From Epiperipatus broadwayi (taxonomy: Eukaryota; Onychophora; Udeonychophora; Euonychophora; Peripatidae), in contig JAQFVV010000980.1 in NCBI GenBank assembly GCA_028023455.1, forward strand, positions 64,001 through 128,000: DNA of 64,000 nucleotides, read 5' to 3'. The position numbers and the translations under genes were made by a program. Shown here in pieces: positions 12,791 through 25,089 of the stretch (position 1 is the stretch's first letter; every line of letters begins with the position of its first letter). The notes under the pieces are model-generated. The model saw only the letters and a program-made list of their open reading frames with translations. It was not told the origin of the DNA and made no database searches.

Positions 12791-13729
12791 TATTCATGTG
12801 TTGAACTTATTTTAAACCATTGTTATAACTTTATGGTATAGTTGTTGGTATATCCGACTTCCTTATTCATGACGAGTGAATCTGGATAGCACTTGAAATT
12901 TTTCAAACATTTACAAATTTTTAAGTAAACCTATAATGTTTTTTAAGTAGCTAATCCATAACTAAACCAGTTAACATATAATTATTAATAAATAATGAGA
13001 ATATAACTATTTTTAAATGTAGATTAAAAGTTTCAGATTGATTTCTATCAGTCAGATGAATGCTTGTATTGATAATGTATGCTATTTTTACTATTTTAAC
13101 ATTCTGTTTATTTATTAAGCGCATAGATTACTAGAGACATTAGGTCTATATTTACTTTCATTGAAATTATGATTGGTCTATTATAAAAATATGAATTCTA
13201 CACTTCTGCTTCCTTTTAAAACTTTTTCATACAGAATAATCTAGTTTATTTTTGTTTCAGTATTCTAATAAGGTTTTTATCTTTTTACTGCTTTTTATTT
13301 CTTGATACATAATCAAAATTACTGTATTCTTATGATTATTGTCTTTCTTATTAATATATCTAATTCATTTTAGTTTTAGAACCAAATTAATTTATTATAT
13401 CCATATTATTTTTTGTAATTATAATCAAATGTTGTTTGCAAAAATGCAGATTTGATAACCTTTCTAGACTATCTTTTATATTATATTTTATTTTCTGTTT
13501 CTATTTATGTCATTTGAAATCCTTAATTTGTTGAAAACTTTTGCAAAACATAATTCCATTATCAAACTGCCAATATGAATATGGAAATTTATATATTTGA
13601 TAATTTTAGTATGCCTAAAGATCAAAGGCATGAATTATGAGAGTTTCATTTTTAGTTTTTATGCCAATGGATGATTGTGATATAGCCAAGTTGAGACACT
13701 GATAAAACAAAAATTTGAAAATAATCCCA

Positions 13730-14665
13730 GAACTTTTAAAATATCACATGACCACCAGCTCTTATGCTTGCTTATAACTGTTGATAAAACCAATCCTGCC
13801 TAATAGGATAGTGGTGGCTATGGTTATTAAAGAACCAAAGACACCAAAATGTATGGGTACTTAACTGGGTTCAGACCCATATGACTACATAAGCTTATGG
13901 GCTTGGATTGAAAACATTAAGGTGTTTTCAGTTTAAGACCCATAGTTTTGTAGTTAAATGGAGATAAAAAGTGGTTGCTGGAGGGTTGCATTAGATCCTA
14001 AGATCTAGGTGCAGTGCTCTCAGATCCAAGGCTCCTCACTAATGAAGGCCATAAGCCAGAAACTAGTCTGGGGATGTTGGATGAGTAGACACTAGATGGG
14101 GATTTTATGCATAAGCCTTCTGGCATCCATTGATTACTCTAGCTTGCTGGGTGTGTGACAATATATATATAGTTACTTTTAAAATAAATACAAATATGAT
14201 TTCTGTTGGTCTAAATTTTCCTTATAGTAATAAATCTTTCTTTTTCTCTTTTTCCAAGACTTTGCTATTTTTTTAAAAAATTTATCTTTTCAACTTATTC
14301 AGTATTTTTATTTTTTTAAATCTAGTCTATCTTTTATTTTACATTAAACATCTACACATTTTGGTGTCTTGGCTTTTTAAAAATGACAGTCAGCATTGTC
14401 TCATGGTCAGGATAAGTGTAAAATCATCAAAGCATCATGTGATCATCATTTCATATGCTTACTCTGACTGTTAATAACAGTAGCAAACTCTCCATACAGT
14501 AGTGCCACCAAGTGCAAGTTTTAATAATCAATGGATGCAAGAACATTTGTGCATAAAATCCCCATCTAGTGCCTACTCATCAAATATCTCCAGACTAGTT
14601 TCTAACTTATGGCATCTATCAGTGAGGAGACTTGGATTTGAGAGCACTGCACCTAGATCTACATA
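13730..14665. repeat. Inverted pair of a dispersed repeat family
   Basis: GATCTAGGTGCAGTGCTCTC begins a forward copy at about 14005-14150, and its reverse complement ends at about 14662, with a copy extending down to 14505. The arms share CACTAGATGGGGATTTTATG and CATCCATTGATTA. Segments around 13740-13830 and 14425-14500 resemble each other in direct orientation (CATATGCTT, ACTGTTGATAA or ACTGTTAATAA). AGACACCAAAATGT (13838) and ACATTTTGGTGTCT (14357) are inverted. No protein is encoded. Confidence 0.65.
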
Positions 14666-14754
14666 TTTTGAATAAAATACATTAAATACAAAAAACGAAA
14701 GTGTTCTAAGCTATTTTTATTTAGTTGTTTTTTTTTCCAATCTGTTTCTCTGCA

Positions 14755-14865
14755 CTGCACAGCTTAGGGCAGTGATAGAATGATGGAGTTAAAAACTAAA
14801 GATCTCTAAATTGAAACTCAATTTGGAACTCAAACATCAATGATTTCACAATTGATCCTTTCAAA
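14755..14865 (+). repeat. Decayed tRNA-like SINE (family T2)
   Basis: GCTTAGGGCAGTGATAGAATG, then GTTAAAAACTAAAGATCTC, aligns with 1138-1200. Downstream, AACATCAATGATTTCACAATT aligns with AACATCACGTGACTTTACAATT at 26785, so the family has a shared tail beyond the tRNA head. Confidence 0.5.
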
Positions 14866-15239
14866 ACTGTAATTCCAAATGTGATCATTTTCTTGAAATA
14901 ATCTTGAGCAATATATTATTTGACTGGAAATCCTTTACTTAATTTTACATTAATTATTATAAATAAAAATTGTTTCATCATGTTTTTACATTATCACAAT
15001 ATTTTAAACAAAATAAACCAGCTGGTTTCAATCAGATTATTCCTATTTTACAATAATTTTAATTAGTTTCTCAAAATAAAAAAATGTTTCCGCAATATGA
15101 GACATTTTTATTGTTATATAGTTACTATTTTAAGCTATGGTAATTAGAAAAGATTTGAACTCGGACTTTCAACCTTCCTACATCTATAGACTCCATTCTA
15201 TACAACTGATACACATGACAAAATACCTGCAGAAAAAAA

Positions 15240-15300
15240 AATCTCCAATATATGTATTTCATGCTGAAACATTATTCATCAGTTAGTCCAGACCATCAGC
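15240..15300 (-). ncRNA. Hammerhead ribozyme motif, left arm of FB-1
   Basis: On the minus strand CTGATGA (15276-15282) is followed by a stem II region and GAAA. Next come a U-ACAU-AUA stem III and cleavage-site segment, then TTGG, which pairs with the CTAA before the core with one wobble. The outer stem I is weaker than at 59 kb. Confidence 0.55.
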
Positions 15301-15744
15301 CTCCCTCCCATATATATATAATAGTGCTCAGTTTACATTAAGATAGTAAATCAAATCTTCAAACTTTAATGGACGTTTCAATCTTCTCCATCCTCCAACT
15401 CTTCAGCTATCCATATCACTGAAAATATGATGGAACATCCAAAGCCCTTGTTGATGCCAATATTACTGTCATACTGATGTTGACTTTAAATCACTCTGAC
15501 CCCTCATGTATAGTACTTTAATATGTCCATTGAAATACACAGAAGAGGGATGAGCAGAATATAGGTTGAATAAGTAATATTTAAATAAAAGCATATTGTC
15601 TCTACTGAACTTTCATGTATTAGAAAAGATTTGAACTGATGACTGAAGAGTTGGAGGGTAGAGAAGATTGAAACCTGTCCATTAAAGTTTGAAGATTTGC
15701 TACCTTAATATAAATCAAGCACTGATTATATATATGTGTGTGGG

Positions 15745-15800
15745 AAATGATCTGGACAATATGATGAGTGCTGATTCAGCATGAAATATATAATTTATCT
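15745..15800 (+). ncRNA. Degenerate hammerhead motif, right arm of FB-1
   Basis: TCTGGACAAT, then ATGATGAG and CAGCATGAAATATA. The first core base has changed (ATGATGA for CTGATGA) and the stem I 3' strand is lost, so self-cleavage is not expected. Confidence 0.45.
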
Positions 15801-16003
15801 TTTGCACATGTATGTGGTTATGTGTATCAATTGTATAGGATGGAGTGGATAGATGTAGAGATCTTGAAAGTCTGAGTTCAAATTCCTTCTAATTACATTA
15901 AGTTCAATATAGACAATATAGTTGTATTTAAATATTTTAAGTTATTGTAAAATAGAAATAATCTGAATTTTTAATTTTAGATCTGAGATTTTTTTTTTTT
16001 TTT

Positions 16004-16101
16004 AAGTGTCATAGCATCGGTCGGGACGCGAACCCGCAACCCGGGCAACTGCCTGCAAGTGCAAGGCAGTCGCGCTGACCTCTCGACCACCAATGCAAGA
16101 C
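16004..16101 (-). repeat. tRNA-derived SINE (family T1) with poly-A and target duplications
   Basis: On the minus strand GCATTGG pairs fully with CCGATGC as an acceptor stem. GGTGGTCGAGAGGTC is the A-box and GCGGGTTCGCGTCCC the B-box region. The variable region is long, as in class II tRNAs, and the anticodon loop is enlarged. The 3' extension CTATGACACTT leads into a poly-A (poly-T at 15989-16003 on plus). AGATCTGAGATTTTTT flanks it on both sides, at 15979 and 16102. It is therefore a retroposed unit, not a host tRNA gene. Confidence 0.85.
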
Positions 16102-16119
16102 AGATCTGAGATTTTTTAG

Positions 16120-19100
16120 CAGGGAAATTTTTTTTTTTAGAAAAATTATATCAACTATGTACAGACATACTTCAAATGAACCACAAACTTTAATTTTATT
16201 TTCATATGTATACATTTTATTAATAATGGAGATGAAATTATATTATAGAAGTATCAAAGAAAAAAATAGCCTTTGACTTTCAAGAGAATGATACTTTATT
16301 ATAACATTATAACAGAAATGATTTTATGAGAAAATAAAACTTATGTAACTATTTTAACAATAACTTTTTATCTTTACTAATTTAAATTTATATATTTTAT
16401 TTATAGAATGCATAAGATGAAAAAACTTTAATTTATAATAATATTTACAGAAATAAAATACCAAAATAAACTGAACTGTAAATTATTTATATAAAAAAAT
16501 TGTTTTTGTTTATTTAGGGGGGGGGGGTAGACATTTACAAATTCAAGATATTGAAGACATTTAAAATAGTCAGAAAATACTTGATGGAAATTTGAAATTT
16601 TAATAGATTAAAACAAATGTTACATAATGAAAATTATATTACTTTATAATCAGTTCCTACGTGAATTTGAAATTAATATCTAGGATTCTAATTATTCTAA
16701 ATACTTTACATGCATAAATTGAACTAATCCTTCCTAGGATACTTTGGACAAAAAAAACATCAGATCACTATTTCACTTTTACATTCTGATAATTGTATAG
16801 TCATAATAATGTTTTTTGTGTATATATATATTTCTAAATAGTTATTTTCCAACTGATTAAAAAAATCCTTTATGATAACTTTCCTACCATTAGTATTATC
16901 TTTTTCTTCTGAAAAATTTGTAATAAATCGCATATTTTTAGTTGACAATGTATTTAAGTAAATTAGTAAACTTTCTCACATGCATATATTGTTTGATTCA
17001 AAATGTATTTTAATATATCAATCCATGATAATTAAGCTGTATCTCTTTTTAGTATAGGACATTTGCATTTTTTTATAATTAATTTATTGCAATTAATATG
17101 TGAAGAGCTTTTGATATTCAATATTAAGCAATTAACCAGAGATTTCCTTTTTAATTAAAACTGTTGCAGTACATGTTCTAATAAAATATATTTACATAGA
17201 TTCAAAAAATAGCTATGATTTTCTGATTATCTTTCTGAACTAAAGCTATCAAAGTTGTCTTACCATTTACATGATATTTAAAGGATAACTCAAATTTTAA
17301 TAGGTTAATGAAAGACAGAAAAACCAAAGGCACAAAACAGTTAAATGCATTCAATTTTAAAAATATTAAGAAATGGGGGTAGTGATGTAAATATATTATG
17401 CATCAGTACTGGTAAAAGTTTCTAAATTTAACATAATCATTCCCTTTTTTACTCAGTTCATTTTCCACCACAAAGCTAAATAGTGTATGATTTGAATTTC
17501 AACTTCACTCTCTAGCAATGTTCATAAAAAAAAATTATACTTCTTTTTTATCTTTATAATCTTATTACTATTTTAACTTGCATTCTTATTTTTATTTTGT
17601 TTATGTTTCTTAATGTTTCGTTATCCATAATTATGTTGGAGGACAGCATTTTAATTGTTGATGATAATCAACTTAGCAAGTCAACATCATTTGGAATATG
17701 TGCAGAATAAAGAATCATAAACTAATCATGTTTTTTAAACAGTTCTGTTAACATTATTTTTTATTAAACAATAAATAAATTATCACCTTTTAATATTTAA
17801 TTTTTGAAATGTTTAGATTTTATTAAATAATATCAATATTGTAATGCTTGATCTATCTTTTTTAAAGAGCTCTTTTCCTTCATCTATTCTTTGAAAAGAT
17901 TGTCATGCAATCAAAATATTGGCATTATTTAATTGATGTTAAAAAATTGTGAAAATTACATATCAAGAGAAGTAATTTTTTATTTAAATCCTCTTGGATG
18001 CTATGTTGAAAACCTGATGCTGCAGTTGTGGGAGGTTGTTCCTCAGGTGTGAAGGCATTTGGCATTTTAGTGAGGGAGAGTTTGAAAATATTTTTCAATC
18101 TTTTAAGTTTAATAATATAAAAATCAAATGATCTAAAGATCCTATAATGATTAATCACTAGAAATTATAAAGTAAGTTGTGATATTATATAAATTTTAGC
18201 TCTCAAATCCATCCTTCTAATTCTGCACTAAGTTATACAGAAAAGTGATCTGATAAATGTGTTTTTGATGAGTCTAAAACTAAACAGAAGATAGGTTATT
18301 TGGGGAAATATTATTTATATGATTACCAGGAATCAATATTGATTTGATTAAACACAATTTGAATTTATTAATTACCTTCTTTTTTTTTAGAAAAGTGGGT
18401 GTATATTCTATTGCATACTTAGATTTAAACAAAGAATTGCTCCTTTATTACTAGCATATGGAAAGTCATTTTAATGTTATGTTCTACACCATGTTATATA
18501 CTTTTTCCTCTGTGATTGTTGAAAGTTATATAAAAGTAAAGCATAGAATTAATGACTTTAAGTGTATGACACCAATGTTGTTTAATATCTCAAGTCATAT
18601 TTTTATTTTATGGTCAGTGCATCAATAACACAAATTACTTTGATATCTTTACTTTCAATCTAAAAATAACATGTTAACTAACTTAACTATTTTTTGAAAC
18701 TAGCTATTTAAAATTTTGCGTGGATAGATAGATTATGTAATCTTGTTTGGGAAGTTCTTAACTGCCTAAAAAATATTCCAAGATATATCTATTTTTAAAC
18801 ATTAGGTTATGTGCATAGTAAATACTTTATGATATAAAGAAACTGTCCCAATTTCATCCATTTTTCTAAAAAACAAAACTTAGACAGAAATAACAAAATA
18901 CTAAAGGACTACAATAAAGCATAAATACATGATTATCATTGGTAGTTTGCAATATTCTTTTAACATAATTCAGATTCTCAATATTTACAATAATATCATA
19001 AACTATATAATTGAGACATTTGTTAACAGAAACCATATATTAATCATTTTAATTTTTAAATTACAAACAAATATAGTGATTTTTTTTAGAAATTCATGTT

Positions 19101-19254
19101 CAGTTTATTTTTGAATTGCTTTATTTATGACAAGATGTTGGGTTTTTTTACATAAAATAAATTTTTAAATGCTACTAATGTTTATAATTATATAAAATTA
19201 CATTCAAATTATTTTTGTTTCTCTCTCTATATATATATGTGTGTGTGTGTGTAT
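16120..19254. other. AT-rich sequence, no gene recognised
   Basis: Contains an 11-G run (16517-16527) and small AT and TG runs (16815-16835, 19230-19252). A short minus-strand frame near 17990-18080 is locally richer in GC and encodes a Pro/Glu/Thr-bearing stretch of unknown origin. Nothing else stands out. Confidence 0.5.
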
Positions 19255-19724
19255 TGTAATGGTTCGTATATACACGCATTGTGTAGATGTATGTATATAC
19301 AAGTTACATGATTCACCTACTTTAACTTTAAAAAATGACACCGAATAAAATCAATATTTTCATAAAAATACAAGAAAAGGTTAGAATAGAAAAGAAAGAT
19401 ATTGGGGATAAGTTAAATTTTTAAAAAAATTATAACTTGTCTTTCTTTTGTGGGTTCATTTTAAATAATGTCTAAAAATATTTTGTTAAAGAATTTTTTT
19501 CTTTTGATTACAAGAAAAAAATTGTAATTGGAAAAAAAAGTTATCATTAATTAAAACCATTGAAAACACATTAATCAGTTTCTGATATTAAAACTTCAGA
19601 AACTGATTCCAGAACAACAAAAGGTAATCTTGACAAAATTAATTAAAATGTTTTTTTTAATTAGTAGTAAAATTTTGATTAAAGATCAGAAATGTTGAGA
19701 GCATGATTAAGGGAGAGCAAAGGG

Positions 19725-19732
19725 TATAAAAG
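19725..19732 (+). promoter_or_regulatory. TATA box of the LTR promoter
   Basis: TATAAAAG at a position conserved with 37782-37789 and 40785-40792 in the related LTRs. Confidence 0.55.
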
Positions 19733-19942
19733 GAAATACGCAGACTATTTTAGAAAAAAAAGGAAAAGAAAAAAGAGAAAAAAACAGAAAGGAGTAGAAA
19801 GGAAATAAGAACCAAAATCTTACAAGCAGCATGGCAAAATTATTCTTTCATGACAAAGCCAAGAGAAACATGAGTGTCTAAACACAAAGCTGTGTTTGCT
19901 ATTTTTCCACCACTCGACCTCTGACCTACATTTGCAGGAAGC

Positions 19943-19950
19943 TATAAATA
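19943..19950 (+). promoter_or_regulatory. Second TATA-like box in the LTR
   Basis: TATAAATA followed by a C-rich, less AT-biased 60 bases. It could be an alternative start site or chance. Confidence 0.3.
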
Positions 19951-20403
19951 CTTGACTGCCCTGCCTGCCATTCACACTTCAACCCACCACACAAACAAAG
20001 GAAACCTTCCACACCATATGGCACAGATAACAAAAGGAGAAGCTTCATTCATCATAAAAAAATAAATAATAAATTCATATCACAAATATTTTCAGACCAA
20101 AAGGGGTCATCATCCAGACTCATACATAATCAATGGAATTCATGACACTCATCCAGAAAATCTAGGAAAATAATTTTATTGCTGCTATAATAATAAGAAT
20201 ATTCCTTAATACTAGTATTGCAATGCTAAAAAAATGAACTTAATTATAGAACTATCAACTTTTAAGTAAGACTAGCTATCAACATTTATTCATAGTTATT
20301 GAGTGCTAGATATTTGATTTTATATGTGTGTTTTATTGCTTTAAGTGTTATTTATTATTAATTAAGTAATAAATATTTTTATAAAATTCATTGGTGTCAT
20401 TTT

Positions 20404-20406
<3 letters not shown>

Positions 20407-20454
<48 letters not shown>
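20407..20454. repeat. (TC)24 microsatellite
   Basis: A clean dinucleotide run inside the LTR. Confidence 0.95.
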
Positions 20455-20458
<4 letters not shown>

Positions 20459-20907
20459 ATAAAAAATGTGTTGCTGATCTCATGTTAAGAACTAGCCAGG
20501 GATCAAGTACTTGAAACATGATTTTAAGCATTTCATGGGTTCCAATCTTAGTATTGGATAGTATCCATGGGTTTAAAACCCTTATAAATGTTCCTGTGGG
20601 ATGTTTCATGTTTCCCAGAGAGAGTTACCTGAGGCTGGAAAGGTGACTGTCAATTTAATATTTTTATTAAATCTCAGTCTGGCTGGGGATATGATTGATA
20701 TGTAAATGTTAATCATATTTACTTCTCTGCTTGAGTAACAAGACTCCAAAATCATGTTAAATTATAATTGACTAGATTTAAATAAAGCTATTAAAATTTA
20801 AAAGATTAAAATAATTTCAAAATGTATAATTGAAAATATTAATGTAACTAAGAATGTAAGGTAGATAGATATCAATGTATAGAGTAAGTGTAAGTTCCCA
20901 TTACAAA

Positions 20908-20927
20908 TGGCACTCAACATGGGGCAC
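20908..20927 (+). promoter_or_regulatory. Primer binding site
   Basis: TGGCACTCAACATGGGGCAC starts two bases after the LTR end. The equivalent site at 39605 is TGGTCACCCAACTTGGGCC. TGG at the start fits pairing with a tRNA 3' CCA. I cannot name the tRNA. Confidence 0.55.
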
Positions 20928-21377
20928 AAACATTCATTCATAAAAAAAAATCCATAATACAAATATTCAGCTCACAGAAATTATTAAAAATATGTAGTAA
21001 ATAAAGTGAATAAAATTATGAAAGATAAGAGAGAGAAAATGGCACTAATAACAAATCTATATAAAGATAAGTGGGATTGGTTTATTACATAGTAATTGAA
21101 TAATGACAGGTTGGCATTCATATAAGGTTAGAAAGTTGCAGGCAAATGGCATTAAGGGGGATGTAGTGGGGAAAATTGGATGAACACTTGCATTTAAGTG
21201 TAGACATAAAATAAAAAGAATAAAGTTAATTTTATAAATGATTAAATCAAATAAAAGATATTAAATTAAATTATTAAAGTAAATATATTAGTAAGCATAC
21301 TGCTTGAATAAAATATGGTAAAAATAATAATAATATAGTGTTTAAAATATTAAATAATTACAAGGAGTAAAGCCAAA

Positions 21378-22430
21378 ATGGAGACTGAAGCAAAAAAATA
21401 GAAAAAGTCGCCAGTAAAAAAAATGGAGACTCAAGTGAAAGAAGTAGAGAATATTCCCAATGAGAAAAAAATGAGATCATAGTGTTAATAATCAGTGTAT
21501 TTGAAAGAAGAAAAAAACAACTGAGGAAAATAAAAAATTATCCAAAGCGCTTAAAAGATGAAATAGTGAAATGTAAAAAAAACAAATTGAATTAGGCCAT
21601 GTCAAAGTGAAGAGAGAAATCATCAAAGAAGTGAATGATGATCAAAAACAAATAAAAAATCAAATAGGGACTATGTATAATATAGAAACAAATAAAATAG
21701 AACATGAAGCAAATGTTGAGTTAGTATGAGTAGCAGTAGAGGAAACCAAGTTAGAAAACCACAGAGCAATGGATGCAATGAAAGCTGAAGTCAATCACTT
21801 AGCAGAAAAAATAAATAAAGTAAACTAGTAAAAATATTGGGCAAGCTGACATAATAGATGAAAAAACACACTAGCAAAGATAAAAATGCCTGACCATCCA
21901 TGTGCAAACATGGACATTATAAACAATCTGGCTATTGTAAACCAATTTCTAAAAATCCAATTATTTTCTGGTCATATGGGTGAAACTTCGACAAACATCT
22001 AGACAGTTTGGAGCATTATTTCACCTTCAATCAAATGAATGAATAGGCTATGGTTGCAATAGTGTGTAGCCATTTACAAGGAGGGTCTCAATCTTGGTGG
22101 GACTCATTATATTGAAAACCCATTACTTTCAATCAATATAAAAAGCTCTGTTGGCTAGCTATTGGAGCAAAGATTACCAAGAAAATATTTGTCCCAAGCT
22201 ACCACAAGAAAAATGCAATCTAGTGAACCATTCACTCCATTCTTCAGGAGACAAGTAGTAAAGCTGCACTCACTAACAGCGGATTTACTATCTGAACAAA
22301 AAATTGTTAGGATAGTCTACCATAGTTTTCCTCACAATGTCGAGCAAATGCTCATAGAAACAGAAAGAAAAATAGAGAGAGAAATTTTAATCTTTGTTAC
22401 CAAAAAATTCTCAATTACTACTAATTGACA
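21378..22430 (+). pseudogene. Gypsy-type gag remnant
   Basis: Lies about 470 bases after the primer binding site. The first half is rich in Lys and Glu and coiled-coil-like. At 21987-22112 one frame reads DKHLDSLEHYFTFNQMNE, then an in-frame stop, then HLQGGSQSWW. That is the pattern of the Ty3/gypsy gag (retrotransposon gag) domain, with its conserved YF and a later WW or WF. The frame shifts, and an 88-residue open piece (22162-22428, no convincing start) continues with gag-like helices such as LLSEQKIVRIVYHSFP. Several stops and shifts make it a pseudogene. No protease, reverse transcriptase or integrase is recognised downstream. Confidence 0.6.
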
Positions 22431-22493
22431 ATTCCAGAAGCTAAGCAAGTTTCTCTCATAAATCTATAATAGCTCTCTGAAGAAGTTTTTTTT

Positions 22494-22530
22494 TCATGTG
22501 TCATAGCATTGGCCAGGAAGATAAATAATA
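22494..22530 (-). repeat. Truncated T1 SINE
   Basis: TCATGTGTCATAGCATTGGCC next to a T-run is the 3' end of the T1 SINE on the minus strand. The tRNA head is missing (5' truncation). Confidence 0.6.
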
Positions 22531-22539
22531 TTATTTGCA

Positions 22540-24840
22540 GAATATCAAGAAAAATGCTATTCTTTTACATTCTCACACCTATAAAAAGTAGCTTTCTGGA
22601 TTTAAATCCATATGAAAACTTGGGCTTAAAGTAAAAAAGAGCCCCTTTTACTTCAATAATAAACCCCCAACAAAAGTGCTATTATAGGTTTATGAGTAAA
22701 AGTTGTTTAGCCTCAGGAATTGTCAAATAATAGTAACTGAGAATTTCTTGGTAACAACAAAAGTTAAAGTTTCTCTCTCTAGTTAATGGATATTATCTCC
22801 TTATTTCTATTAATTATTATAATAACAATTCATAGAAACATTTAATTCAATATACAAAGCTAATAATGTTCAAGACTAGATAAGATGTAAATTCATTGAA
22901 AGCAACAGAATAATCATTTCATAAATTGCTTCCAAAACTACATACCTTTAATGTCAAATGATGTTTTAATGAGAGTGATAGCCTCAGATTCAACATTTAT
23001 CATCAGAGTTTGATTTTTTTTTTAATTTAACAATTACTCATATAGACAATGATTTATATGGTATAAATTTTATATGAAATAGTTGTTGTATAATTTATTT
23101 TTGTAGCATATTTTAGCTAATATTTGTCTTGTCTTTTTAATGTAAAGTTATGTTAAATATTAGGAACATAACCACTCAAATATTAATTAGAAGCATGCTA
23201 CTATAAAGGCATAAAAATGTAAGTTAAATATATAATATTTTAAAATTACTAATATAACATATTACTAATTTTATATAATTATTGTTTTATATATAATATA
23301 GTACAATAATTATATACATTTTTTACATAAAAATGAAATACAATAAAAAAATATGAAATAAATAAATACAGTAAATAAGTCACAATGATTTTAATTATTA
23401 GATCTGTTAATGAGAAGATTAATAAATTTATTGAAATCTACATTTAAAAACATATTATTAGCAAAGCATCATTATAAAAGCAATGCAGATAAAATAGATA
23501 TGATAATTTGAAGACATTTGAACTACTAGATTGAATATAAAACAAAGTAAAGGCTTCAGGATCATGAATGTGAGAAGTAATCCCAAACAAGAATTTTAAG
23601 TTTTCTAAAGTAATGTCTAAAATAAAAAGTTGTTTTATTAATTAACATTGTATACTTTTAAAATATATTTAAAATCATCTATATTAAATAAGAAACTCAT
23701 TTGGAGTTAGGATTACAAATAAAAAATTTATATTTAATAATAATGATGATGATGATGATGGTGGTGGTACTTTGGTACACAGGAAGTACTTTTACATTTA
23801 GAAATATCCTAAATAACATTCTTCTACTTTTTTAAATTAACTTGAGTAATTAAAATTAACAAATAAAGAAAATTGTCAATTAGTCAATTTTAAGAAAATC
23901 ACCAGCTCTTTAGGTTTAATCCATAAGCCAAAATATGACACATATTATAATAATCAATATTTTTTTAATTACTTTACAATAAATTTATTCCACAGTAATA
24001 TTTAATTCATATCTTAGGATCAATAATTTACATTAGGTTGACTGTTTTAATGTGAAATATGGTATCATAAAATACATTTTTTATTTGTATTTTTTATTTG
24101 TTATTACTTTTATTTTTAGTATATATAGTTGTTTATTTGTGACGTATGAATTCTTAAATAAACTTGTTTTTGAAATCTAATAATAATAATCTAATAAATA
24201 CTTTTTATGATTTTCAAGCTGTCATATGCTTTAATTTTGTTTTAAATAAATATATGAAAATTACTTTAATTATACTATGATTAAAATAAAATTGGATCCC
24301 AAAAGGATCTTTATTTTGATAAAAACAATATTTACTTTTCAAACTACACTTTGCATTTATTCAATCATAAAATAAATAATATATACCTTAATTACTTTGA
24401 AAAATCATGTGATCTACCTACAATATAATTAATTATTTCTTTGATTTTTTTGTTTCAGTGTCTATGACCAGAAAGTGATTCAAACATATTTACACTGTTT
24501 GATAACTTAAAATAAAATTTAATCTTAATAATCAGAAATTAAATTTAAATATAAAATACAGTTATGTAGAGATTTTTTTAGCTCTACCAAATATGGTAAT
24601 GTAATTTAAAAAGTTTAATTTTTTTTAAAAAATTAAAAAAAAAAAAAAACAACTATAAAATTAAAATATTCAAAGAAATATTTTTTTAATTTAAAATCGG
24701 TATATAAATATATCAACATTGTAAATCTTATGTGATAGTTATTACTGCAGTATATATAAGAACAAGGTTTTTTTTTCCTTTAAAAAAAAATACAATCAAA
24801 AATATTCTAAATAAAATTTAAAATATAACATTTAATGATA
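22540..24840. other. AT-rich sequence, no gene recognised
   Basis: Includes a GAT/GGT run at about 23740-23768. Part of 22540-22800 could be interior of the gypsy element, but no motif confirms it. Confidence 0.45.
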
Positions 24841-24844
24841 TTTC

Positions 24845-25085
24845 AGTATCACCAATAGTATTCAGTTTCATGGACAGGTTCAGAGAAAAGTCACATCACC
24901 AATTTATTCATTTTGCCATTCCATTCTCTTCATTGCCCAATTCTTCAATTTCACACTTCCCATCTCTTACATCATCCAAAAATATCAATTTTTGACATCT
25001 TTTCTTCTTGCTTCCACTCACCATTCCAAAATATCTTTCATTAAAGTACACTTTCTTCTTAATAGCTGTCTAATCCAATTTCTCT
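24845..25085 (-). pseudogene. 3' end of the 50.9-kb LINE family, antisense
   Basis: The reverse complement aligns with 54135-54340 of the large LINE. Shared words include GGTGAGTGGAA, TTGGATGAT, GGGCAA and GAATGGAATGG, then a stop and the 3' UTR words CTGAACCTGTCCATG and ATTGGTGAT. Only the last part of the C-terminal coding region and the 3' UTR survive. Confidence 0.7.
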
Positions 25086-25089
25086 TTCT

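Larger units (their letters stand above)
15033..15970. repeat. Foldback element FB-1 (about 940 bp)
   Basis: The left arm (from about 15033) and right arm (to about 15967) are imperfect reverse complements. Examples are GATTATTCCTATTTTACAAT with its partner near 15960, GAACTCGGACTTTCAA with TTGAAAGTCTGAGTTC, and CTTTAATGGACG with CCATTAAAGTTTGAAG. The centre (about 15470-15640) is unpaired. Each arm carries one hammerhead-like segment, and both point outward. No open frame is present. The same core is at 34.6, 43.8, 45.9, 57.4 and 59.0 kb. Confidence 0.75.
19255..20905 (+). mobile_element. 5' LTR of a Ty3/gypsy-type element
   Basis: Begins TGTAATGG and ends ATTACA, matching the ends of the 2.2-kb LTRs at 37329 and 40333. 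An interior AACACATTAATCAG region is shared with them. TATAAAAG lies at 19725-19732, about 470 bases from the start, the same place as in the 37.3-kb LTR. A second TATAAATA is at 19943-19950. AATAAA signals occur near 20370. A (TC)24 run (20407-20454) has expanded inside. A primer binding site and a gag relic follow, so this is a 5' LTR. Confidence 0.65.
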
